Shown here: positions 28,077-36,764 of the stretch, in pieces | Layout of the letters: each line of letters starts with the position of its first letter | How positions within the stretch are numbered: the stretch's first letter is position 1 | NCBI GenBank assembly: GCA_021827245.1 | Contig: JAKAWN010000001.1 | Coordinates: 1 to 62,231 of the forward strand | DNA: 62,231 bases | Source: Acidobacteriota bacterium | Lineage (GTDB): Bacteria; Acidobacteriota; Terriglobia; UBA7540 | Reading direction: 5' to 3' | Notes under the pieces: model-generated | Told to the model about the DNA's origin: nothing | Databases searched by the model: none | Seen by the model: only the letters and a program-made list of their open reading frames with translations | Program-made: the position numbers and the translations under genes

Positions 28077-28382
28077 TATTCCTCCCTGTTCCACGTTATC
28101 GGAAGGTCACAAGGCAATGATTAGGTCACGCAGCGCAGGACGTGAAATGCCCTTCTTTGCTTCCTTTATTAAAGTAGCAGAGTAGCACAGAACGCCCGCA
28201 GCGGGTAGAAGGGACCGCCGGGTTCGCGGTCGGCGGTTCTTTCCTGGCAATCGTCCTTACGGTGTCGTATTGTATCGCGGTGTCCAGGCTGCGTCGCCCA
28301 TTTCTTTCCGGCCGCTGGACTCCGCATTGCGATCATCAAAATACATATTATTAAATATGCAATCAGTTACAATCTAAAAAGC

Positions 28383-28411
28383 CGCAGAGTTACAAAACAG
28401 CTCTGCGCTAC
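28383..28411. repeat. Hairpin CGCAGAG/CTCTGCG followed by GCTAC
   Basis: A 7-bp stem (28383-28389 with 28401-28407) encloses an 11-nt loop and ends in GCTAC, followed by CCCTCT. The same flank (GCTACCCCTCT) occurs after the small hairpin at 36087. Confidence 0.6.
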
Positions 28412-28529
28412 CCCTCTGTTCGAGACAAGGTACCGTCCTCGGTACATTCGTGCTAAAATGCGCGGACCGCAAAACCGGCGGTCCTCGCTGCCCGCTGTGT
28501 CGTGGGTTTTTCGCAAAGAAACAGAAAAG

Positions 28530-28560
28530 GCCGCGACGGACACAACACCGTCGCGGCTAC
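28530..28560. repeat. Hairpin GCCGCGACGG/CCGTCGCGGC followed by TAC
   Basis: A perfect 10-bp stem (28530-28539 with 28548-28557) with an 8-nt loop; the right arm plus TAC reads GGCTAC. It has the same 3' end as other hairpins of the window but a different stem sequence. Confidence 0.65.
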
Positions 28561-28771
28561 CCCAGTTCATCACACCAACGTTCCGCAGCGGGGGCGAAAA
28601 TTCATGAATTAGAAATAAAATCGGATCTGGCCGGGGGCATTTATTCCTGGCACACACAGGGAATAGCGGGGGAATTCGACACGGCACCACCTGACGCCTG
28701 CCCGCGTGAGGGGTTGCGAGCGGAGACGGGTTCTCCTGGTTGTTCAGGGCCGGGTGTGCCGGCGGGCTGTG

Positions 28772-29353
28772 CTAGGAGGCGAACTCTGCAATCAGCTTAT
28801 GGCCGACTTCCGACATTTCCCAGACGCCGCGCGGCGAGTCGGCCTTCAACAGGCCTGCCTGCCTCATCGCGCTATGCGCCCACTGTGCGGTATTCCACCA
28901 GCGGGGCACTTCGGAGTCTGGGGTCAGAGGCTCATAATCAACCTGAGTCAGGGTTCCCTTCATGACTTTGGGGAGACGCTCAAGGACGTCGCTCATCTCG
29001 CCGGCACCGCCCATCTGGCTTAAGACCTGCAGAATCGGCTTGAAATAGGCTGCCTCGCGGGTTCGAATGCCCCGCTGCAAACGGCTGAGATCAAAACTGC
29101 CGTTTGTTTTGGCATCCGCACCCTTGAGCGCACCCGCCGGGGCCAACTTTTCCCATTCAGAGCGAAGCTCCGCAAGCTTCTCTCGAAGGGCTGTGGCCTG
29201 GTCGGCGCGATCGAGGACGGCCCGCGCACCTTCGTAATTGCGAGCGGCAAAAGCCCTTGCTCCTGACTGATTGATGAATTCGATCTCCGTCTCCATCTCT
29301 TCGAGAAGAATCTCAAAAGCAGCCAGCACAGTGGTGGGATCGCTGTCGACCAT
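28772..29353 (-). CDS. Winged-helix protein resembling the Mrr N-terminal domain
   Basis: The 193-residue product has a helical N-terminus (about 1-75, with EILLEEMETEIEFINQSG) and a C-terminal winged-helix region (about 105-190): YFKPILQVLSQMGGAGEMSD, then WWNTAQWAHSAMRQAGLLK and GVWEMSEVGHKLI, which is the pattern of the Mrr_N domain that precedes the nuclease in Mrr-type restriction enzymes. No nuclease domain follows, so it would bind DNA without cutting. The ATG at 29353 has AAGGAGG 7 nt upstream; a longer frame to 29452 has no such site. It lies next to the decayed restriction cassette, which suggests a defence-island setting. Confidence 0.7.
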   Translation of the reverse strand: MVDSDPTTVLAAFEILLEEMETEIEFINQSGARAFAARNYEGARAVLDRADQATALREKLAELRSEWEKLAPAGALKGADAKTNGSFDLSRLQRGIRTREAAYFKPILQVLSQMGGAGEMSDVLERLPKVMKGTLTQVDYEPLTPDSEVPRWWNTAQWAHSAMRQAGLLKADSPRGVWEMSEVGHKLIAEFAS

Positions 29354-29900
29354 GTTACGGCCTCCTTTATCTCCTTGATGCTCTTCGTGATTCTTGGGAC
29401 TTATGGTGGCTGACCAGAATCGGCTCACTGTGTCCTTACCTCTCTGCCACACCGGATTCCCCTCCGATGTTGACTCCTCCGATGTCGTGCGTTGAATTGT
29501 ATCGCAGAGGGCTAGCTTGTGCTAGCCCCCTGAAACAACTGATAATTTACACCTAAGAGGGCATCATTGGTTACTAAAATTTCACGTGCGGCGAAAATAA
29601 ATTAATAAAGAGGTAATGCGAGATGCCCTTGGCTGCGCAGAAGATGGAACCTTGAAGCTTGTTCAGGTGCCCGAGAACAGGGAAAGCGCGGGCTGCAGCC
29701 TTCCACCGAGAGGGCAATTAACTGATTAAAAGCGACTTATTCCTCAGGCATGCGCGGCGGCGATGATTCTTGCCCGTCCCCGCAGCCTGCCGCAAGCAGC
29801 CTGACCCTTGGCCTGAATGTCTTTCTATGCGATCGAGGCAGCCCCTCGTGCTCCCTGTGAATGGCTTCGCCCTGCCGGGATTGCAGATTCCAACGCGCGC
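29354..29900. other. 547-nt intergenic stretch between Mrr-N-like gene and TolC-family gene
   Basis: The stretch contains one good hairpin (29509-29528) and an AT-rich piece around 29540-29625, which could carry the promoter of the Mrr-N-like gene. No coding sequence is supported. No intrinsic terminator was seen after the TolC-family gene, whose stop is at 29901. Confidence 0.4.
29509..29528. repeat. Hairpin GGGCTAGC/GCTAGCCC
   Basis: An 8-bp perfect stem with a TTGT loop lies about 155 nt upstream of the Mrr-N-like gene start. Its right arm carries GCTAG where other hairpins of the window have GCTAC, so it is a doubtful member of that set. Confidence 0.55.
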
Positions 29901-31817
29901 TCAGGGCTGGGGAGCCGTGTGTATGGGTGTGCCGGGGATGATCGGGCGTCGAGAGTAGTGGCCTGTCTCCGGATCAGTGAGAATAATACTGTGCGCATCG
30001 AGGACCGTCCCTGTGGCCTGATCAAATTGAACCAAGGCCTGGGCGTAGGCCTGGCGTGCCTTGGCTAAATTGCCTTCCGCCGTGATCAGGTCGCGCTGCA
30101 ACAGGATGACATTCAAGGTGGTGGAAACGCCCAAGCGCAGCTTCTTGATCTCAGCGTTCAGGGCCTCCTGGGAGTAAGTCCGTGCCTGGATGGCGGCGTT
30201 AATCTGAGCCTTCGCCTGTGTGACCGCGATCTCCGCATTGCGGACATCCTGCTCAACCGTGTTTTGATCTCGTTGCATGCTAGTCTGCATTTCATGCAGT
30301 TCGACCACGGCCTGGGCGGCGTTGGCCTGCTGGATTCGGTTATGAATAGGAATCTGGAGAGTAAGCCCAACGGAGTAACTCGGGTACTTTCCTGTAAAGA
30401 TTTGCGACAGTGAGTCTCCCAGCCCTCCGGGCCCGGTGGAAATAAGTCCTCCAAGCGGAACGCCCGCCAAACCATTCGACTGGTAGGTGGCGAAAGCGTC
30501 AAGAGTGGGCAACAGTCCGTTGCGGTTGGACTGGATCGTGTAATTCTGGTTGCGGAGATTCAATTCGTCCTGGTGAAGTATAGTGCGCTTCTTAAGCGCT
30601 TCGGCGAGGGCTTGCGGCAGCGGAGGAATATCATTCGGCCTGGGCTCAGGGAGGGCGCTGGTTGCGTCGATTTCAACACTGGCGACCTCTGGGGTCACGC
30701 GCTTGGAAATCAGCGTTTTAATCACTTCCTGTTGCTGCAGGTAGGTGGTCTGGGCCACAATGAGGCTCTGCTGATCACTGGCAAGCTCGGATTCGGCCTG
30801 CACCACATCGAGGGGGGCGAGCGTGCCAATCTGGACCTGCTTCTTATCGTCCTCGACAAGTTTTTGAGAGTAATTTACGGCCGACTGCGCCACGCGGACC
30901 TGGTCCCTGTCAGCCAGCAGAGTGTAGTAAGCGTTGAGAACTGCGGCGACAGTAGTAATGACCTGCTCCTTGAAAACGGTGTCCGCAATGTGCAGGTCGT
31001 TATTTGCAAGACGGATAAACACAGCATTAGCCCGGCGGCCAAACCCCTTGAGCAAATGCTGGTTGAATCCAACGGTCAGACTGGTGGGAATGGAGGGATT
31101 GAATAACGAGGTCGTCGATGTCGTGCTGTTCCGATCGCCGCTTACGGATGCTATGAAACTGGTTCCTGTGAAGAAACCCTTTCCGAAGAAAGTCGAGTAT
31201 GTCGCTGTGTGGCTGCCCTCGACGGGAACTCCAAGCACCGTAGCGAAATTCAATGGCGTTGAGCTGTTATTCCATCCGAAGGTGACCCCGGTGATGGGTT
31301 CGCCGGGGCCGAGGAAAGGAGTGCTAACAATTCCGCCGCTGGTGAAGCCTCCGGCGCCCGTTGCGGCTCCGCTTACAGCACCGCTGACACCGGCGCCGAT
31401 CGCGCCTGTGAACAGCGCGTTTGAAATCACTGCGCCCTGGACGCCGCGGGCGGCACTGCCAGCTTTCGTTCTGAGAATATCAAGCCGGGAGAGAGGAAGT
31501 TCATAACGGGCCACGGCGATGTCCAGATTGTTCTGAAGCGCCAGCTCAATGGCTGAATCAAGAGAGAGCTTGAGCTTGTTGTTCTGGATCAATTGATTCA
31601 GTTGCGGCGTATTTGTCAGTGTCGGAGGGGGAACATAGGGATAAGAGTATGCTTTAAAGATGGAAGTGCCATTTGTGTAGCTGAATGAGTTTTTCGCGGG
31701 CGGCGACTGCTTGGCACTGCTCTGCTGGGCAAATAAGCCCGCTGGTAATGCCCCCAACAGCAATGAAATGGCGAAGATCCCGAGCACAGCAAGCCCCGTA
31801 GCTTTCTTCAATCTCAT
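29901..31817 (-). CDS. TolC-family outer-membrane efflux protein
   Basis: The 638-residue protein has a signal peptide (GLAVLGIFAISLLLGALPAG, cleaved near AGLFAQ) and two OEP repeats: LSLDSAIELALQNNLDIAVARYEL starts the first and LPQALAEALKKRTIL the second, with the coiled-coil segments DVVQAESELASDQQSLIVAQ and YSQEALNAEIKKLRLGVST. It would form the outer-membrane channel of an efflux or type I secretion system; no inner-membrane or periplasmic partner is encoded nearby. It is longer than the usual 450-500 residues because of a Gly/Ala-rich insertion at about 125-165 (GAIGAGVSGAVSGAATGAGG) and a proline-rich N-terminal part. Monocistronic in view. Confidence 0.92.
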   Translation of the reverse strand: MRLKKATGLAVLGIFAISLLLGALPAGLFAQQSSAKQSPPAKNSFSYTNGTSIFKAYSYPYVPPPTLTNTPQLNQLIQNNKLKLSLDSAIELALQNNLDIAVARYELPLSRLDILRTKAGSAARGVQGAVISNALFTGAIGAGVSGAVSGAATGAGGFTSGGIVSTPFLGPGEPITGVTFGWNNSSTPLNFATVLGVPVEGSHTATYSTFFGKGFFTGTSFIASVSGDRNSTTSTTSLFNPSIPTSLTVGFNQHLLKGFGRRANAVFIRLANNDLHIADTVFKEQVITTVAAVLNAYYTLLADRDQVRVAQSAVNYSQKLVEDDKKQVQIGTLAPLDVVQAESELASDQQSLIVAQTTYLQQQEVIKTLISKRVTPEVASVEIDATSALPEPRPNDIPPLPQALAEALKKRTILHQDELNLRNQNYTIQSNRNGLLPTLDAFATYQSNGLAGVPLGGLISTGPGGLGDSLSQIFTGKYPSYSVGLTLQIPIHNRIQQANAAQAVVELHEMQTSMQRDQNTVEQDVRNAEIAVTQAKAQINAAIQARTYSQEALNAEIKKLRLGVSTTLNVILLQRDLITAEGNLAKARQAYAQALVQFDQATGTVLDAHSIILTDPETGHYSRRPIIPGTPIHTAPQP

Positions 31818-32714
31818 GTCCTGACCTCTCCCTCTACCATAAAGTCTCTAGCTTTTTGCGACCATAATTTAATTACGAAAGCGTTGGATGTTCAGTTTCA
31901 TCAAGGTGGGAGAAAACACCTAATTCGACGGAGCTGAAAACGGATTATTGTTGTGCAGCCGCGTGGTGATTTTCTAATCCAGTTGCCATCATCAGATACC
32001 TTTGCTGCGGTCAAGCAAGAACAAACCCTGCAGGCGTGGTCGGCATTGTGCTAGACGCCCAATTTACCATTCAAATGGGGGGCATGGCAATGAGTTCGGC
32101 ATTCTGGAAAACGATCCGACGGCGCGCTGCAGACCGGATCCCCTCGCCTGAGTCCCTGCGCAGCGATCAGGCTCGAGGCAAGCCGAAGACCGGATCTCCA
32201 GTCTCGAGCGTTGCCTGCACAGTAATTGGCCGGGGACGCTTTAAGTGCGTAACTGTCTGGAGAAAACGAGGTGCAGCGGACGGAACAATCAATGCTCCGT
32301 CCGCCGCGGGAGGGGGTCCTCGTCGGCCTGGCCGCTATTACGACCTGGCCAAACCGCCTGCAAAATCTTGCATAGCAGTAATTGTGCACCGTTGGTCAGG
32401 AGAGGAGGAACGCCTGGAATGCGTCGCCGGACTGACAGATGTCGCGCCATCCTCTCCCCCCTTCGATCAAAGCGCTACTGTCTATTGACATATTAGTAAT
32501 ATTTTACAGAGTTACTGTCAAGTAAATAATTAAATCCTTTGCACATTTTTTACAAGATGCTTGTTTTCAGTCGGATACGGGATTGATGCGCCGGTCGAAG
32601 ATCGTTATCATTGAGCAAAGGCGAAAAACGCCCACTTCCGGCACCAGCGTCTTGGGCGTCCGGTTTCGGAGGCTGGTGGCGTTTGCAGGCTGAGTCGCCC
32701 TACTCTGAGTGAGC
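31818..32714. other. 0.9-kb non-coding region between the TolC-family gene and truA
   Basis: The stretch separates divergent genes. It has a very AT-rich segment at 32480-32560 holding TTGACA (32485-32490) and TGTCAA (32516-32521) facing each other, and a 7-bp inverted repeat (ACGCCCA 32628-32634 with TGGGCGT 32653-32659) upstream of truA. A plus-strand frame (32036-32488) has no domain-like sequence. I cannot assign a -10 box with confidence on either strand. Confidence 0.4.
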
Positions 32715-33476
32715 ATGAGAAACATTCGACTTGTTATCGCCTACGACGGAACGGATTTTCACGGATGGCAGCGCCAGCCGCATGCGACGACAATCCAGGA
32801 AGTTCTGGAGACCTACATTACAAGAATTGTCGGCGAAAAGGTAAAACTCGCCGGGTCTGGGCGAACCGACGCGGGCGTTCACGCGGCGGGGCAGGTGGCG
32901 AATTTCAGGACCGCGTGCCCGATCCCGTGCCAAAACCTGCTGAAGGCCCTTAATGATGTGCTACCCGCCGCGATTCGAGTGCGAAAGGTGGAAGATGCTG
33001 CCGCAACGTTCCACGCACGCTACAACGCGAAGTCAAAGACTTACCGGTACCGGATTCTGTATGCTCCGCTCTCGCCGCCGTTCCTCGCCCGGTATGTTTG
33101 CCACCACCCTTGTCCGCTCGATTCGAGAGAAATGGCAAAGGCGGCACGGCTGCTGGAAGGAGAACACGACTTTACGTCGTTTGCCGGGACAGACCCTGCG
33201 AACAGGGGCAAGCAGCGCCGAAAAGACTCGAATGTTCGGAAAGTCTTTGAGTCGCGCATTCGGATTCGGAAGGAATTGTCGCTGGTGGTTTATGAAATTC
33301 GCGGCTCAGGCTTCCTTCACCACATGGTGCGCAACATCGTCGGGACGCTTCTGGAAGTTGGCAGTGGAAAACTTTCGCCTGAAGATTTTCGGGCGATTCT
33401 TGAGGCGCGCGACCGCAACAAAGCGGGACCGACTGCTCCTGCAAGCGGACTTTGCCTTGTGAGGGTTGAATATTAA
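32715..33476 (+). CDS. truA: tRNA pseudouridine(38-40) synthase
   Basis: TruA isomerises uridines 38-40 in the anticodon arm of many tRNAs. The 253-residue protein shows the family motifs in order: AYDGTDFHGWQRQP, the catalytic Asp in AGSGRTDAGVHAAGQ, KTYRYRI, HDFTSFAG and the late FLHHMVRNIVGTLLEVGSG. I prefer the ATG at 32715 (MRNIRLVIAYDGT); a GTG six bases upstream is also possible. It is not in an operon: the next genes run in the opposite direction. Confidence 0.95.
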   Translation: MRNIRLVIAYDGTDFHGWQRQPHATTIQEVLETYITRIVGEKVKLAGSGRTDAGVHAAGQVANFRTACPIPCQNLLKALNDVLPAAIRVRKVEDAAATFHARYNAKSKTYRYRILYAPLSPPFLARYVCHHPCPLDSREMAKAARLLEGEHDFTSFAGTDPANRGKQRRKDSNVRKVFESRIRIRKELSLVVYEIRGSGFLHHMVRNIVGTLLEVGSGKLSPEDFRAILEARDRNKAGPTAPASGLCLVRVEY

Positions 33477-33623
33477 TTGAACCAAATGGAAAGGCATTCT
33501 GACTCAAAGGCGCAGAGGCACAAAGAATCGAGTTCCTTGATTTCCTATGCGGTTTTGCGCCTTGACGTGAGGTCTTTGAATGTTGCGGACTTTTCTCCCG
33601 CAGTCCTCAGCGACTCGACCGCT

Positions 33624-33920
33624 CTAACCGCCGGCAATGGCTCCGATGACGCAAAAGGGCTCTTTCCCGGTTGCGACTTCATCTGGCAGCGGAGCATCGG
33701 GTAACTCGTGGGAGAGGTCTTCCTCGCAGGCGAAAAACCGGATAAACGGCCGGCGCTTGCCCGTGCCGTGGTCTCGAATGGTCCCGCGCAGCACCGGATA
33801 GCGAGCCTCCAGCGCATCCAGCACCGAGCGCTGCGTGACCGGCCCCTGCACATCGAGCGTGACCTCGTCATCAACCTGCGCCAGCGTCCGTAAATGGAAT
33901 GGAAGCATGACTCGGATCAT
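33624..33920 (-). CDS. MoaD/ThiS-family small ubiquitin-like protein
   Basis: The 98-residue protein begins [20 protein letters not shown] and ends in IAGG, the C-terminal Gly-Gly of beta-grasp sulfur carriers (MoaD, ThiS) that is activated by adenylation. The middle [19 protein letters not shown] is the usual MoaD helix region. No MoaE, MoeB or ThiF-like partner is near. The ATG at 33920 has GAGGT 7 nt upstream; a longer frame from 34082 would overlap the Asp-box gene stop as ATGA but adds 54 residues unlike MoaD. It is the second gene of a pair with the Asp-box protein, so a role tied to that protein is suggested. The cofactor it serves is unknown. Confidence 0.85.
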   Translation of the reverse strand: MIRVMLPFHLRTLAQVDDEVTLDVQGPVTQRSVLDALEARYPVLRGTIRDHGTGKRRPFIRFFACEEDLSHELPDAPLPDEVATGKEPFCVIGAIAGG

Positions 33921-34078
33921 ATCGGACCTCGTTTCATGATTCGTGACTTTCCCTTGGGATTTCAGATTATGGGTCTTCCGCATTGCCGGCCACACCGCTT
34001 CACGCTCCCATTGTTCAACCTCCAGCGCGTCTACTGGGTGCTTCTGATAGCCTCGACGGTCGCGAGCCTCCCGCTTAT

Positions 34079-35257
34079 TCATGGCAGTGTCTGCGCCTCA
34101 ACCGAGAGCACGCGCGGGAGATGTTGCACGATGGCTTTCCAACTGTCGCCGCCGTTGGCGGAGCCGTACACCTGTCCGCCAGTGGTGCCGAAATAAATGC
34201 CGCAGGGATCGAGCTTGTCCACGCTCATCGCGTCGCGCAGCACGTTGACGTAGCAGTTGCGCTGTGGCAAGCCTTTCGTGAGCGGCTCCCACTCGTTGCC
34301 GCCCGAGCGGCTGCGGTAGACGCGCAACCGGCCGTTGAGCGGATAGTGCTCGGAATCGCTCTTGATGGGAACCACGTAGATGGTTTCCGGGTCATTCGCG
34401 TTGACGTCGATCGCAAAGCCGAAGTCGGTGGGCAGATTGCCGCTGACCTCGTGCCAGTTGTCGCCGGCATCGTCGCTGCGCATCACGTCCCAATGCTTCT
34501 GCATGAAGAGGACGTTGGGCCGTGACCCGTGGTGGGCCACGTGGTGGACGCAGTGGCCAATTTCGGCGCCCGGGTCCGGGATGTACTGGGACCTCAGTCC
34601 GCGATTGATGGGCTTCCAGGTCTTGCCGCCGTCGTCGGTGCGGAACGCTCCCGCAGCCGAGATGGCGATGAAGATTCGCTGGGGATCGCTGGGGTCCAGA
34701 ATAATGGTGTGCAGGCACATCCCGCCCGCGCCCGGCTGCCATTTGGGGCCGGTGCCGTGGCCGCGCAGCCCTGCCAGTTCCTGCCAGGAGTGGCCGCCGT
34801 CGGCGGAGCGGAACAGGGCGGCGTCTTCCACCCCGGCGTAGACCGTGTCGGGATCGGTGAGCGACGGCTCCAGATGCCAGACGCGCTTGAACTCCCAGGG
34901 ATGCTGCGTGCCGTCATACCACTGGTGTGTGGTGAGCGGCTTGCCGGTTTCGGAAGAAGTGTCGTAAACGAATCGGTTGCTCTCGCCACGAGGCATTCCG
35001 TTGGGCGCCATCGTCACGCCGCCGCCGGGCGCCTCCCACGTCTTGCCGCCGTCGTTCGAACGCTGGATCACCTGCCCGAACCAGCCGCTCGACTGCGAGC
35101 AATAGATGCGGTTGGGGTCAACGGGCGAGCCCTTCATGTGGTAAATCTCCCAGCCGGTAAAATTCGGCCCGCTCACTTTCCAACGCTTGCGCGTTCCGTC
35201 CGATTCCAGAACGAACGCGCCCTTGACCGTGCCCACCAATAGCCTTACTCCGCCCAT
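34079..35257 (-). CDS. Asp-box (BNR repeat) beta-propeller protein
   Basis: The 392-residue protein contains a run of Asp-box motifs (S-x-D-x-G-x-x-W): [45 protein letters not shown] and GSANGGDSW, spaced to form a beta-propeller as in sialidases and photosystem assembly factors. No sialidase catalytic Arg triad or Tyr/Glu pair is evident to me, and there is no signal peptide, so a cytoplasmic binding or assembly role is as likely as glycosidase activity. The ATG at 35257 has GGAGG 6 nt upstream; the frame stays open to 35605, but that would run antisense into the coiled-coil gene. The MoaD-like gene follows 158 nt downstream. Confidence 0.88.
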   Translation of the reverse strand: MGGVRLLVGTVKGAFVLESDGTRKRWKVSGPNFTGWEIYHMKGSPVDPNRIYCSQSSGWFGQVIQRSNDGGKTWEAPGGGVTMAPNGMPRGESNRFVYDTSSETGKPLTTHQWYDGTQHPWEFKRVWHLEPSLTDPDTVYAGVEDAALFRSADGGHSWQELAGLRGHGTGPKWQPGAGGMCLHTIILDPSDPQRIFIAISAAGAFRTDDGGKTWKPINRGLRSQYIPDPGAEIGHCVHHVAHHGSRPNVLFMQKHWDVMRSDDAGDNWHEVSGNLPTDFGFAIDVNANDPETIYVVPIKSDSEHYPLNGRLRVYRSRSGGNEWEPLTKGLPQRNCYVNVLRDAMSVDKLDPCGIYFGTTGGQVYGSANGGDSWKAIVQHLPRVLSVEAQTLP

Positions 35258-35301
35258 TCTTTCCTCCTTGTCGAGTTTCGTGAAATACGCAACCCCTGCG
35301 G

Positions 35302-35307
35302 TATAAT
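35302..35307 (+). promoter_or_regulatory. TATAAT -10 box 7 nt before the first coiled-coil gene
   Basis: A perfect TATAAT is separated from the ATG by CAACGTC only. A -10 box at that distance puts the transcription start at or next to the A of the ATG, so the message would be leaderless. The paralogue downstream has the same box at the same distance. No convincing -35 is seen. Confidence 0.6.
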
Positions 35308-35314
35308 CAACGTC

Positions 35315-35614
35315 ATGGATATCGAAAAAACCATGGAGTTCATTCTGAACGTTCAGGCTAGACTCGAAGCTTCGGCTGAGAAGCTTGAGGCCTCGGCCCG
35401 GGGACACGAAGAGCGCCTCGCCAAGCTGGAGTCTTCGATGGCGACCGTCACTGACCTTGTCGGCCGTCTGGCCCAGGCTGAAATCCGTCTCACGGAGCGC
35501 ATGGAGGCCGGCTTTCGAGAGCTCAGAGAAGTTCAGGCCAGTACCGAGTACAAGCTCAATGCCCTCATTGAAACTGTTGACAAACTCGTCCGCCGCAATG
35601 GTCATAAAGAGTAA
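35315..35614 (+). CDS. Small coiled-coil protein, first tandem copy
   Basis: The 99-residue hydrophilic protein starts [12 protein letters not shown] and is mostly predicted coiled coil (heptad pattern through [25 protein letters not shown], given as adjoining blocks, and [16 protein letters not shown] at the end). I know no function for this type; similar short proteins with an [11 protein letters not shown] start are, to my knowledge, annotated as hypothetical in Acidobacteriota. It has no signal peptide or membrane helix. It has no Shine-Dalgarno sequence, only a TATAAT box 7 nt upstream, and it is divergent from the Asp-box gene. It is a tandem duplicate of the next gene. Confidence 0.8.
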   Translation: MDIEKTMEFILNVQARLEASAEKLEASARGHEERLAKLESSMATVTDLVGRLAQAEIRLTERMEAGFRELREVQASTEYKLNALIETVDKLVRRNGHKE

Positions 35615-35735
35615 TTGTCTTTCCTGCCACTGTTGCCGATTTCCGTAGCAATCACGGTTCTGCGCTTTTTGCTGTGATTCCAGACAGCAGGACGCGGAGT
35701 TTCAAGCACGAACGCTGCGCGGCCAACTTTTGCCG

Positions 35736-35741
35736 TATAAT
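35736..35741 (+). promoter_or_regulatory. TATAAT -10 box 7 nt before the second coiled-coil gene
   Basis: The same arrangement as upstream of the first copy: TGCCGTATAAT, then AAGCGCC, then ATG. The conserved TGCxG before TATAAT in both copies may act like an extended -10 element. Confidence 0.6.
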
Positions 35742-35748
35742 AAGCGCC

Positions 35749-36090
35749 ATGGACATTGAAAAAACCATGGAGTTCATTCTGAACACCCAGGCCAAGATCG
35801 AAGCTATGGGCCAGCAGAACGCCGAGCGCATCGCCGAACTTCAGGCCCTAGCCAAAGGGCACGAAGAGCGCCTCGCCAAGCTGGAGTCTTCGATGGGAAC
35901 CGTGACCGACCTTGTGGGCCGCCTGGCCCAGGCCGAAATCCAATTGGCGGAGCGCGTGGACGGCCTGACCGAACGCATGGAGGTCGGCTTTCGTGAGCTC
36001 AAAGAAATTCAGGCCGGTACCGAATACAAGCTCAATGCCCTCATTGAAACCGTTGACAAGCTCGTCCGCCGCAATGGTCATAAAGAGTAG
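35749..36090 (+). CDS. Small coiled-coil protein, second tandem copy
   Basis: The 113-residue paralogue of the preceding gene has an identical start ([12 protein letters not shown]) and an identical C-terminus ([20 protein letters not shown]). It differs by two in-frame insertions (around QQNAERIAELQALA and VDGLTERME), i.e. extra heptads. The DNA of the two copies is nearly the same over long stretches, for example the 25 codons around the central [12 protein letters not shown], and also for some 15-20 nt past the stop, which points to a recent tandem duplication with later changes in coil length. No partner gene is evident. Confidence 0.8.
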   Translation: MDIEKTMEFILNTQAKIEAMGQQNAERIAELQALAKGHEERLAKLESSMGTVTDLVGRLAQAEIQLAERVDGLTERMEVGFRELKEIQAGTEYKLNALIETVDKLVRRNGHKE

Positions 36091-36099
36091 CTCCGCTAC
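36087..36099. repeat. Small hairpin GTAGC-TCC-GCTAC at the end of the second coiled-coil gene
   Basis: GTAGC (36087-36091) pairs with GCTAC (36095-36099) around the stop codon of the gene and is followed by CCCTCT. The same GCTACCCCTCT sequence follows the hairpin at 28383. Confidence 0.5.
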
Positions 36100-36207
36100 C
36101 CCTCTACGCTGCCAGTTTCCATAGCAATCAATCCTCGACACGTTTTCCTGCCATCCCAGGGTAAAAGCTGCAGCGTCTGAATGTCGCGAGATCCGGGCTG
36201 TATACCC

Positions 36208-36642
36208 TCATTTTTTCGCGCTCTTTGCAAGCTGCTCAGTCTGTGCGCGTAGACGCTTTTCCTGTTCGATGAGCTCCGACGAGACTTGCGATCCGAAATC
36301 TTCGAACTCCATGATTGGGCGAAGCTCAATTTCGACTCCACCGCCAAACGGAGCGCGTTTGAGCCACTCGACCGCTTCATCCATCGAATTCGCCTTCCAC
36401 AGCCAGAAGCCGGCAACAAGTTGATCAGTCTCAGGGAAGGGGCCGTCGATGACCGTTCGCTCGTCACCTGAAAACTTGACCCGTTTGCCTTTCGAACTTG
36501 GGGCCAGCCCGTCGCCAGCGAGCCACACACCGGCCTTGACCAACTCTTCGGCGTACTTGCCCATCGCTTCAAAGATTTTCTTATCAGGCAGCACGCCCTC
36601 TTCCGATTGTTTGTTGGCTTTAACAATCACCATGAAACGCAT
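36208..36642 (-). CDS. YCII-related (DGPF-domain) protein
   Basis: The 144-residue protein has the YCII/DGPF pattern: MRFMVIVKANKQSEEG, then ERTVIDGPFPETDQLVAGFWLW, quoted as VIDGPFPETDQLVAGFW, with the DGPF motif at about residue 67. YCII domains are small ferredoxin-like folds; members of this subgroup are often encoded next to VOC proteins, and in many genomes next to ECF sigma factors. The enzyme activity is not established. The ATG has AAGGAGG 5 nt upstream. It is the last gene of the HxlR-VOC-YCII set. Confidence 0.88.
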   Translation of the reverse strand: MRFMVIVKANKQSEEGVLPDKKIFEAMGKYAEELVKAGVWLAGDGLAPSSKGKRVKFSGDERTVIDGPFPETDQLVAGFWLWKANSMDEAVEWLKRAPFGGGVEIELRPIMEFEDFGSQVSSELIEQEKRLRAQTEQLAKSAKK

Positions 36643-36706
36643 GGTTACCTCCTTTTTGTGTCCCGGTATCAGCACGCCACCGAGCGGTACTTCTGTCGAA
36701 ATGCCG

Positions 36707-36737
36707 CAGAGTTTGAAAAGTACAAACTCTGGGCTAC
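36707..36737. repeat. Hairpin CAGAGTTTG/CAAACTCTG followed by GGCTAC
   Basis: A perfect 9-bp stem (36707-36715 with 36723-36731) and 7-nt loop lies between the VOC and YCII genes and is followed by GGCTAC. It resembles the hairpin at 28383 (GCAGAG stem, GCTAC end). Confidence 0.65.
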
Positions 36738-36764
36738 AACTTCTGGAGCGACGGAGGCGCGCTG

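Larger units (their letters stand above)
28077..28771. other. 695-nt non-coding stretch rich in hairpins
   Basis: No gene is supported here. It holds at least three inverted repeats: 28383-28407, GGACCGC/GCGGTCC arms around 28463-28483, and 28530-28557; the first and third are followed by CTAC/TAC as members of a wider hairpin set. A plus-strand frame (28450-28965) crosses them and overlaps the Mrr-N-like gene; it has no recognisable sequence. Confidence 0.45.

Noticed and set aside
32036..32488. 150-codon plus-strand frame in the gap before truA
   Set aside because: No motif, no ribosome site and no conserved neighbour; it reads as random GC-rich sequence.
26066..32525. Shared 12-mer TGTCAAGTAAAT at about 26066 and 32516
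   Set aside because: In 62 kb more than a hundred chance pairs of identical 12-mers are expected, so the match alone means nothing.
35257..35605. N-terminal extension of the Asp-box protein gene to 35605
   Set aside because: It would be antisense to the first coiled-coil gene, and a strong GGAGG ribosome site supports the start at 35257.
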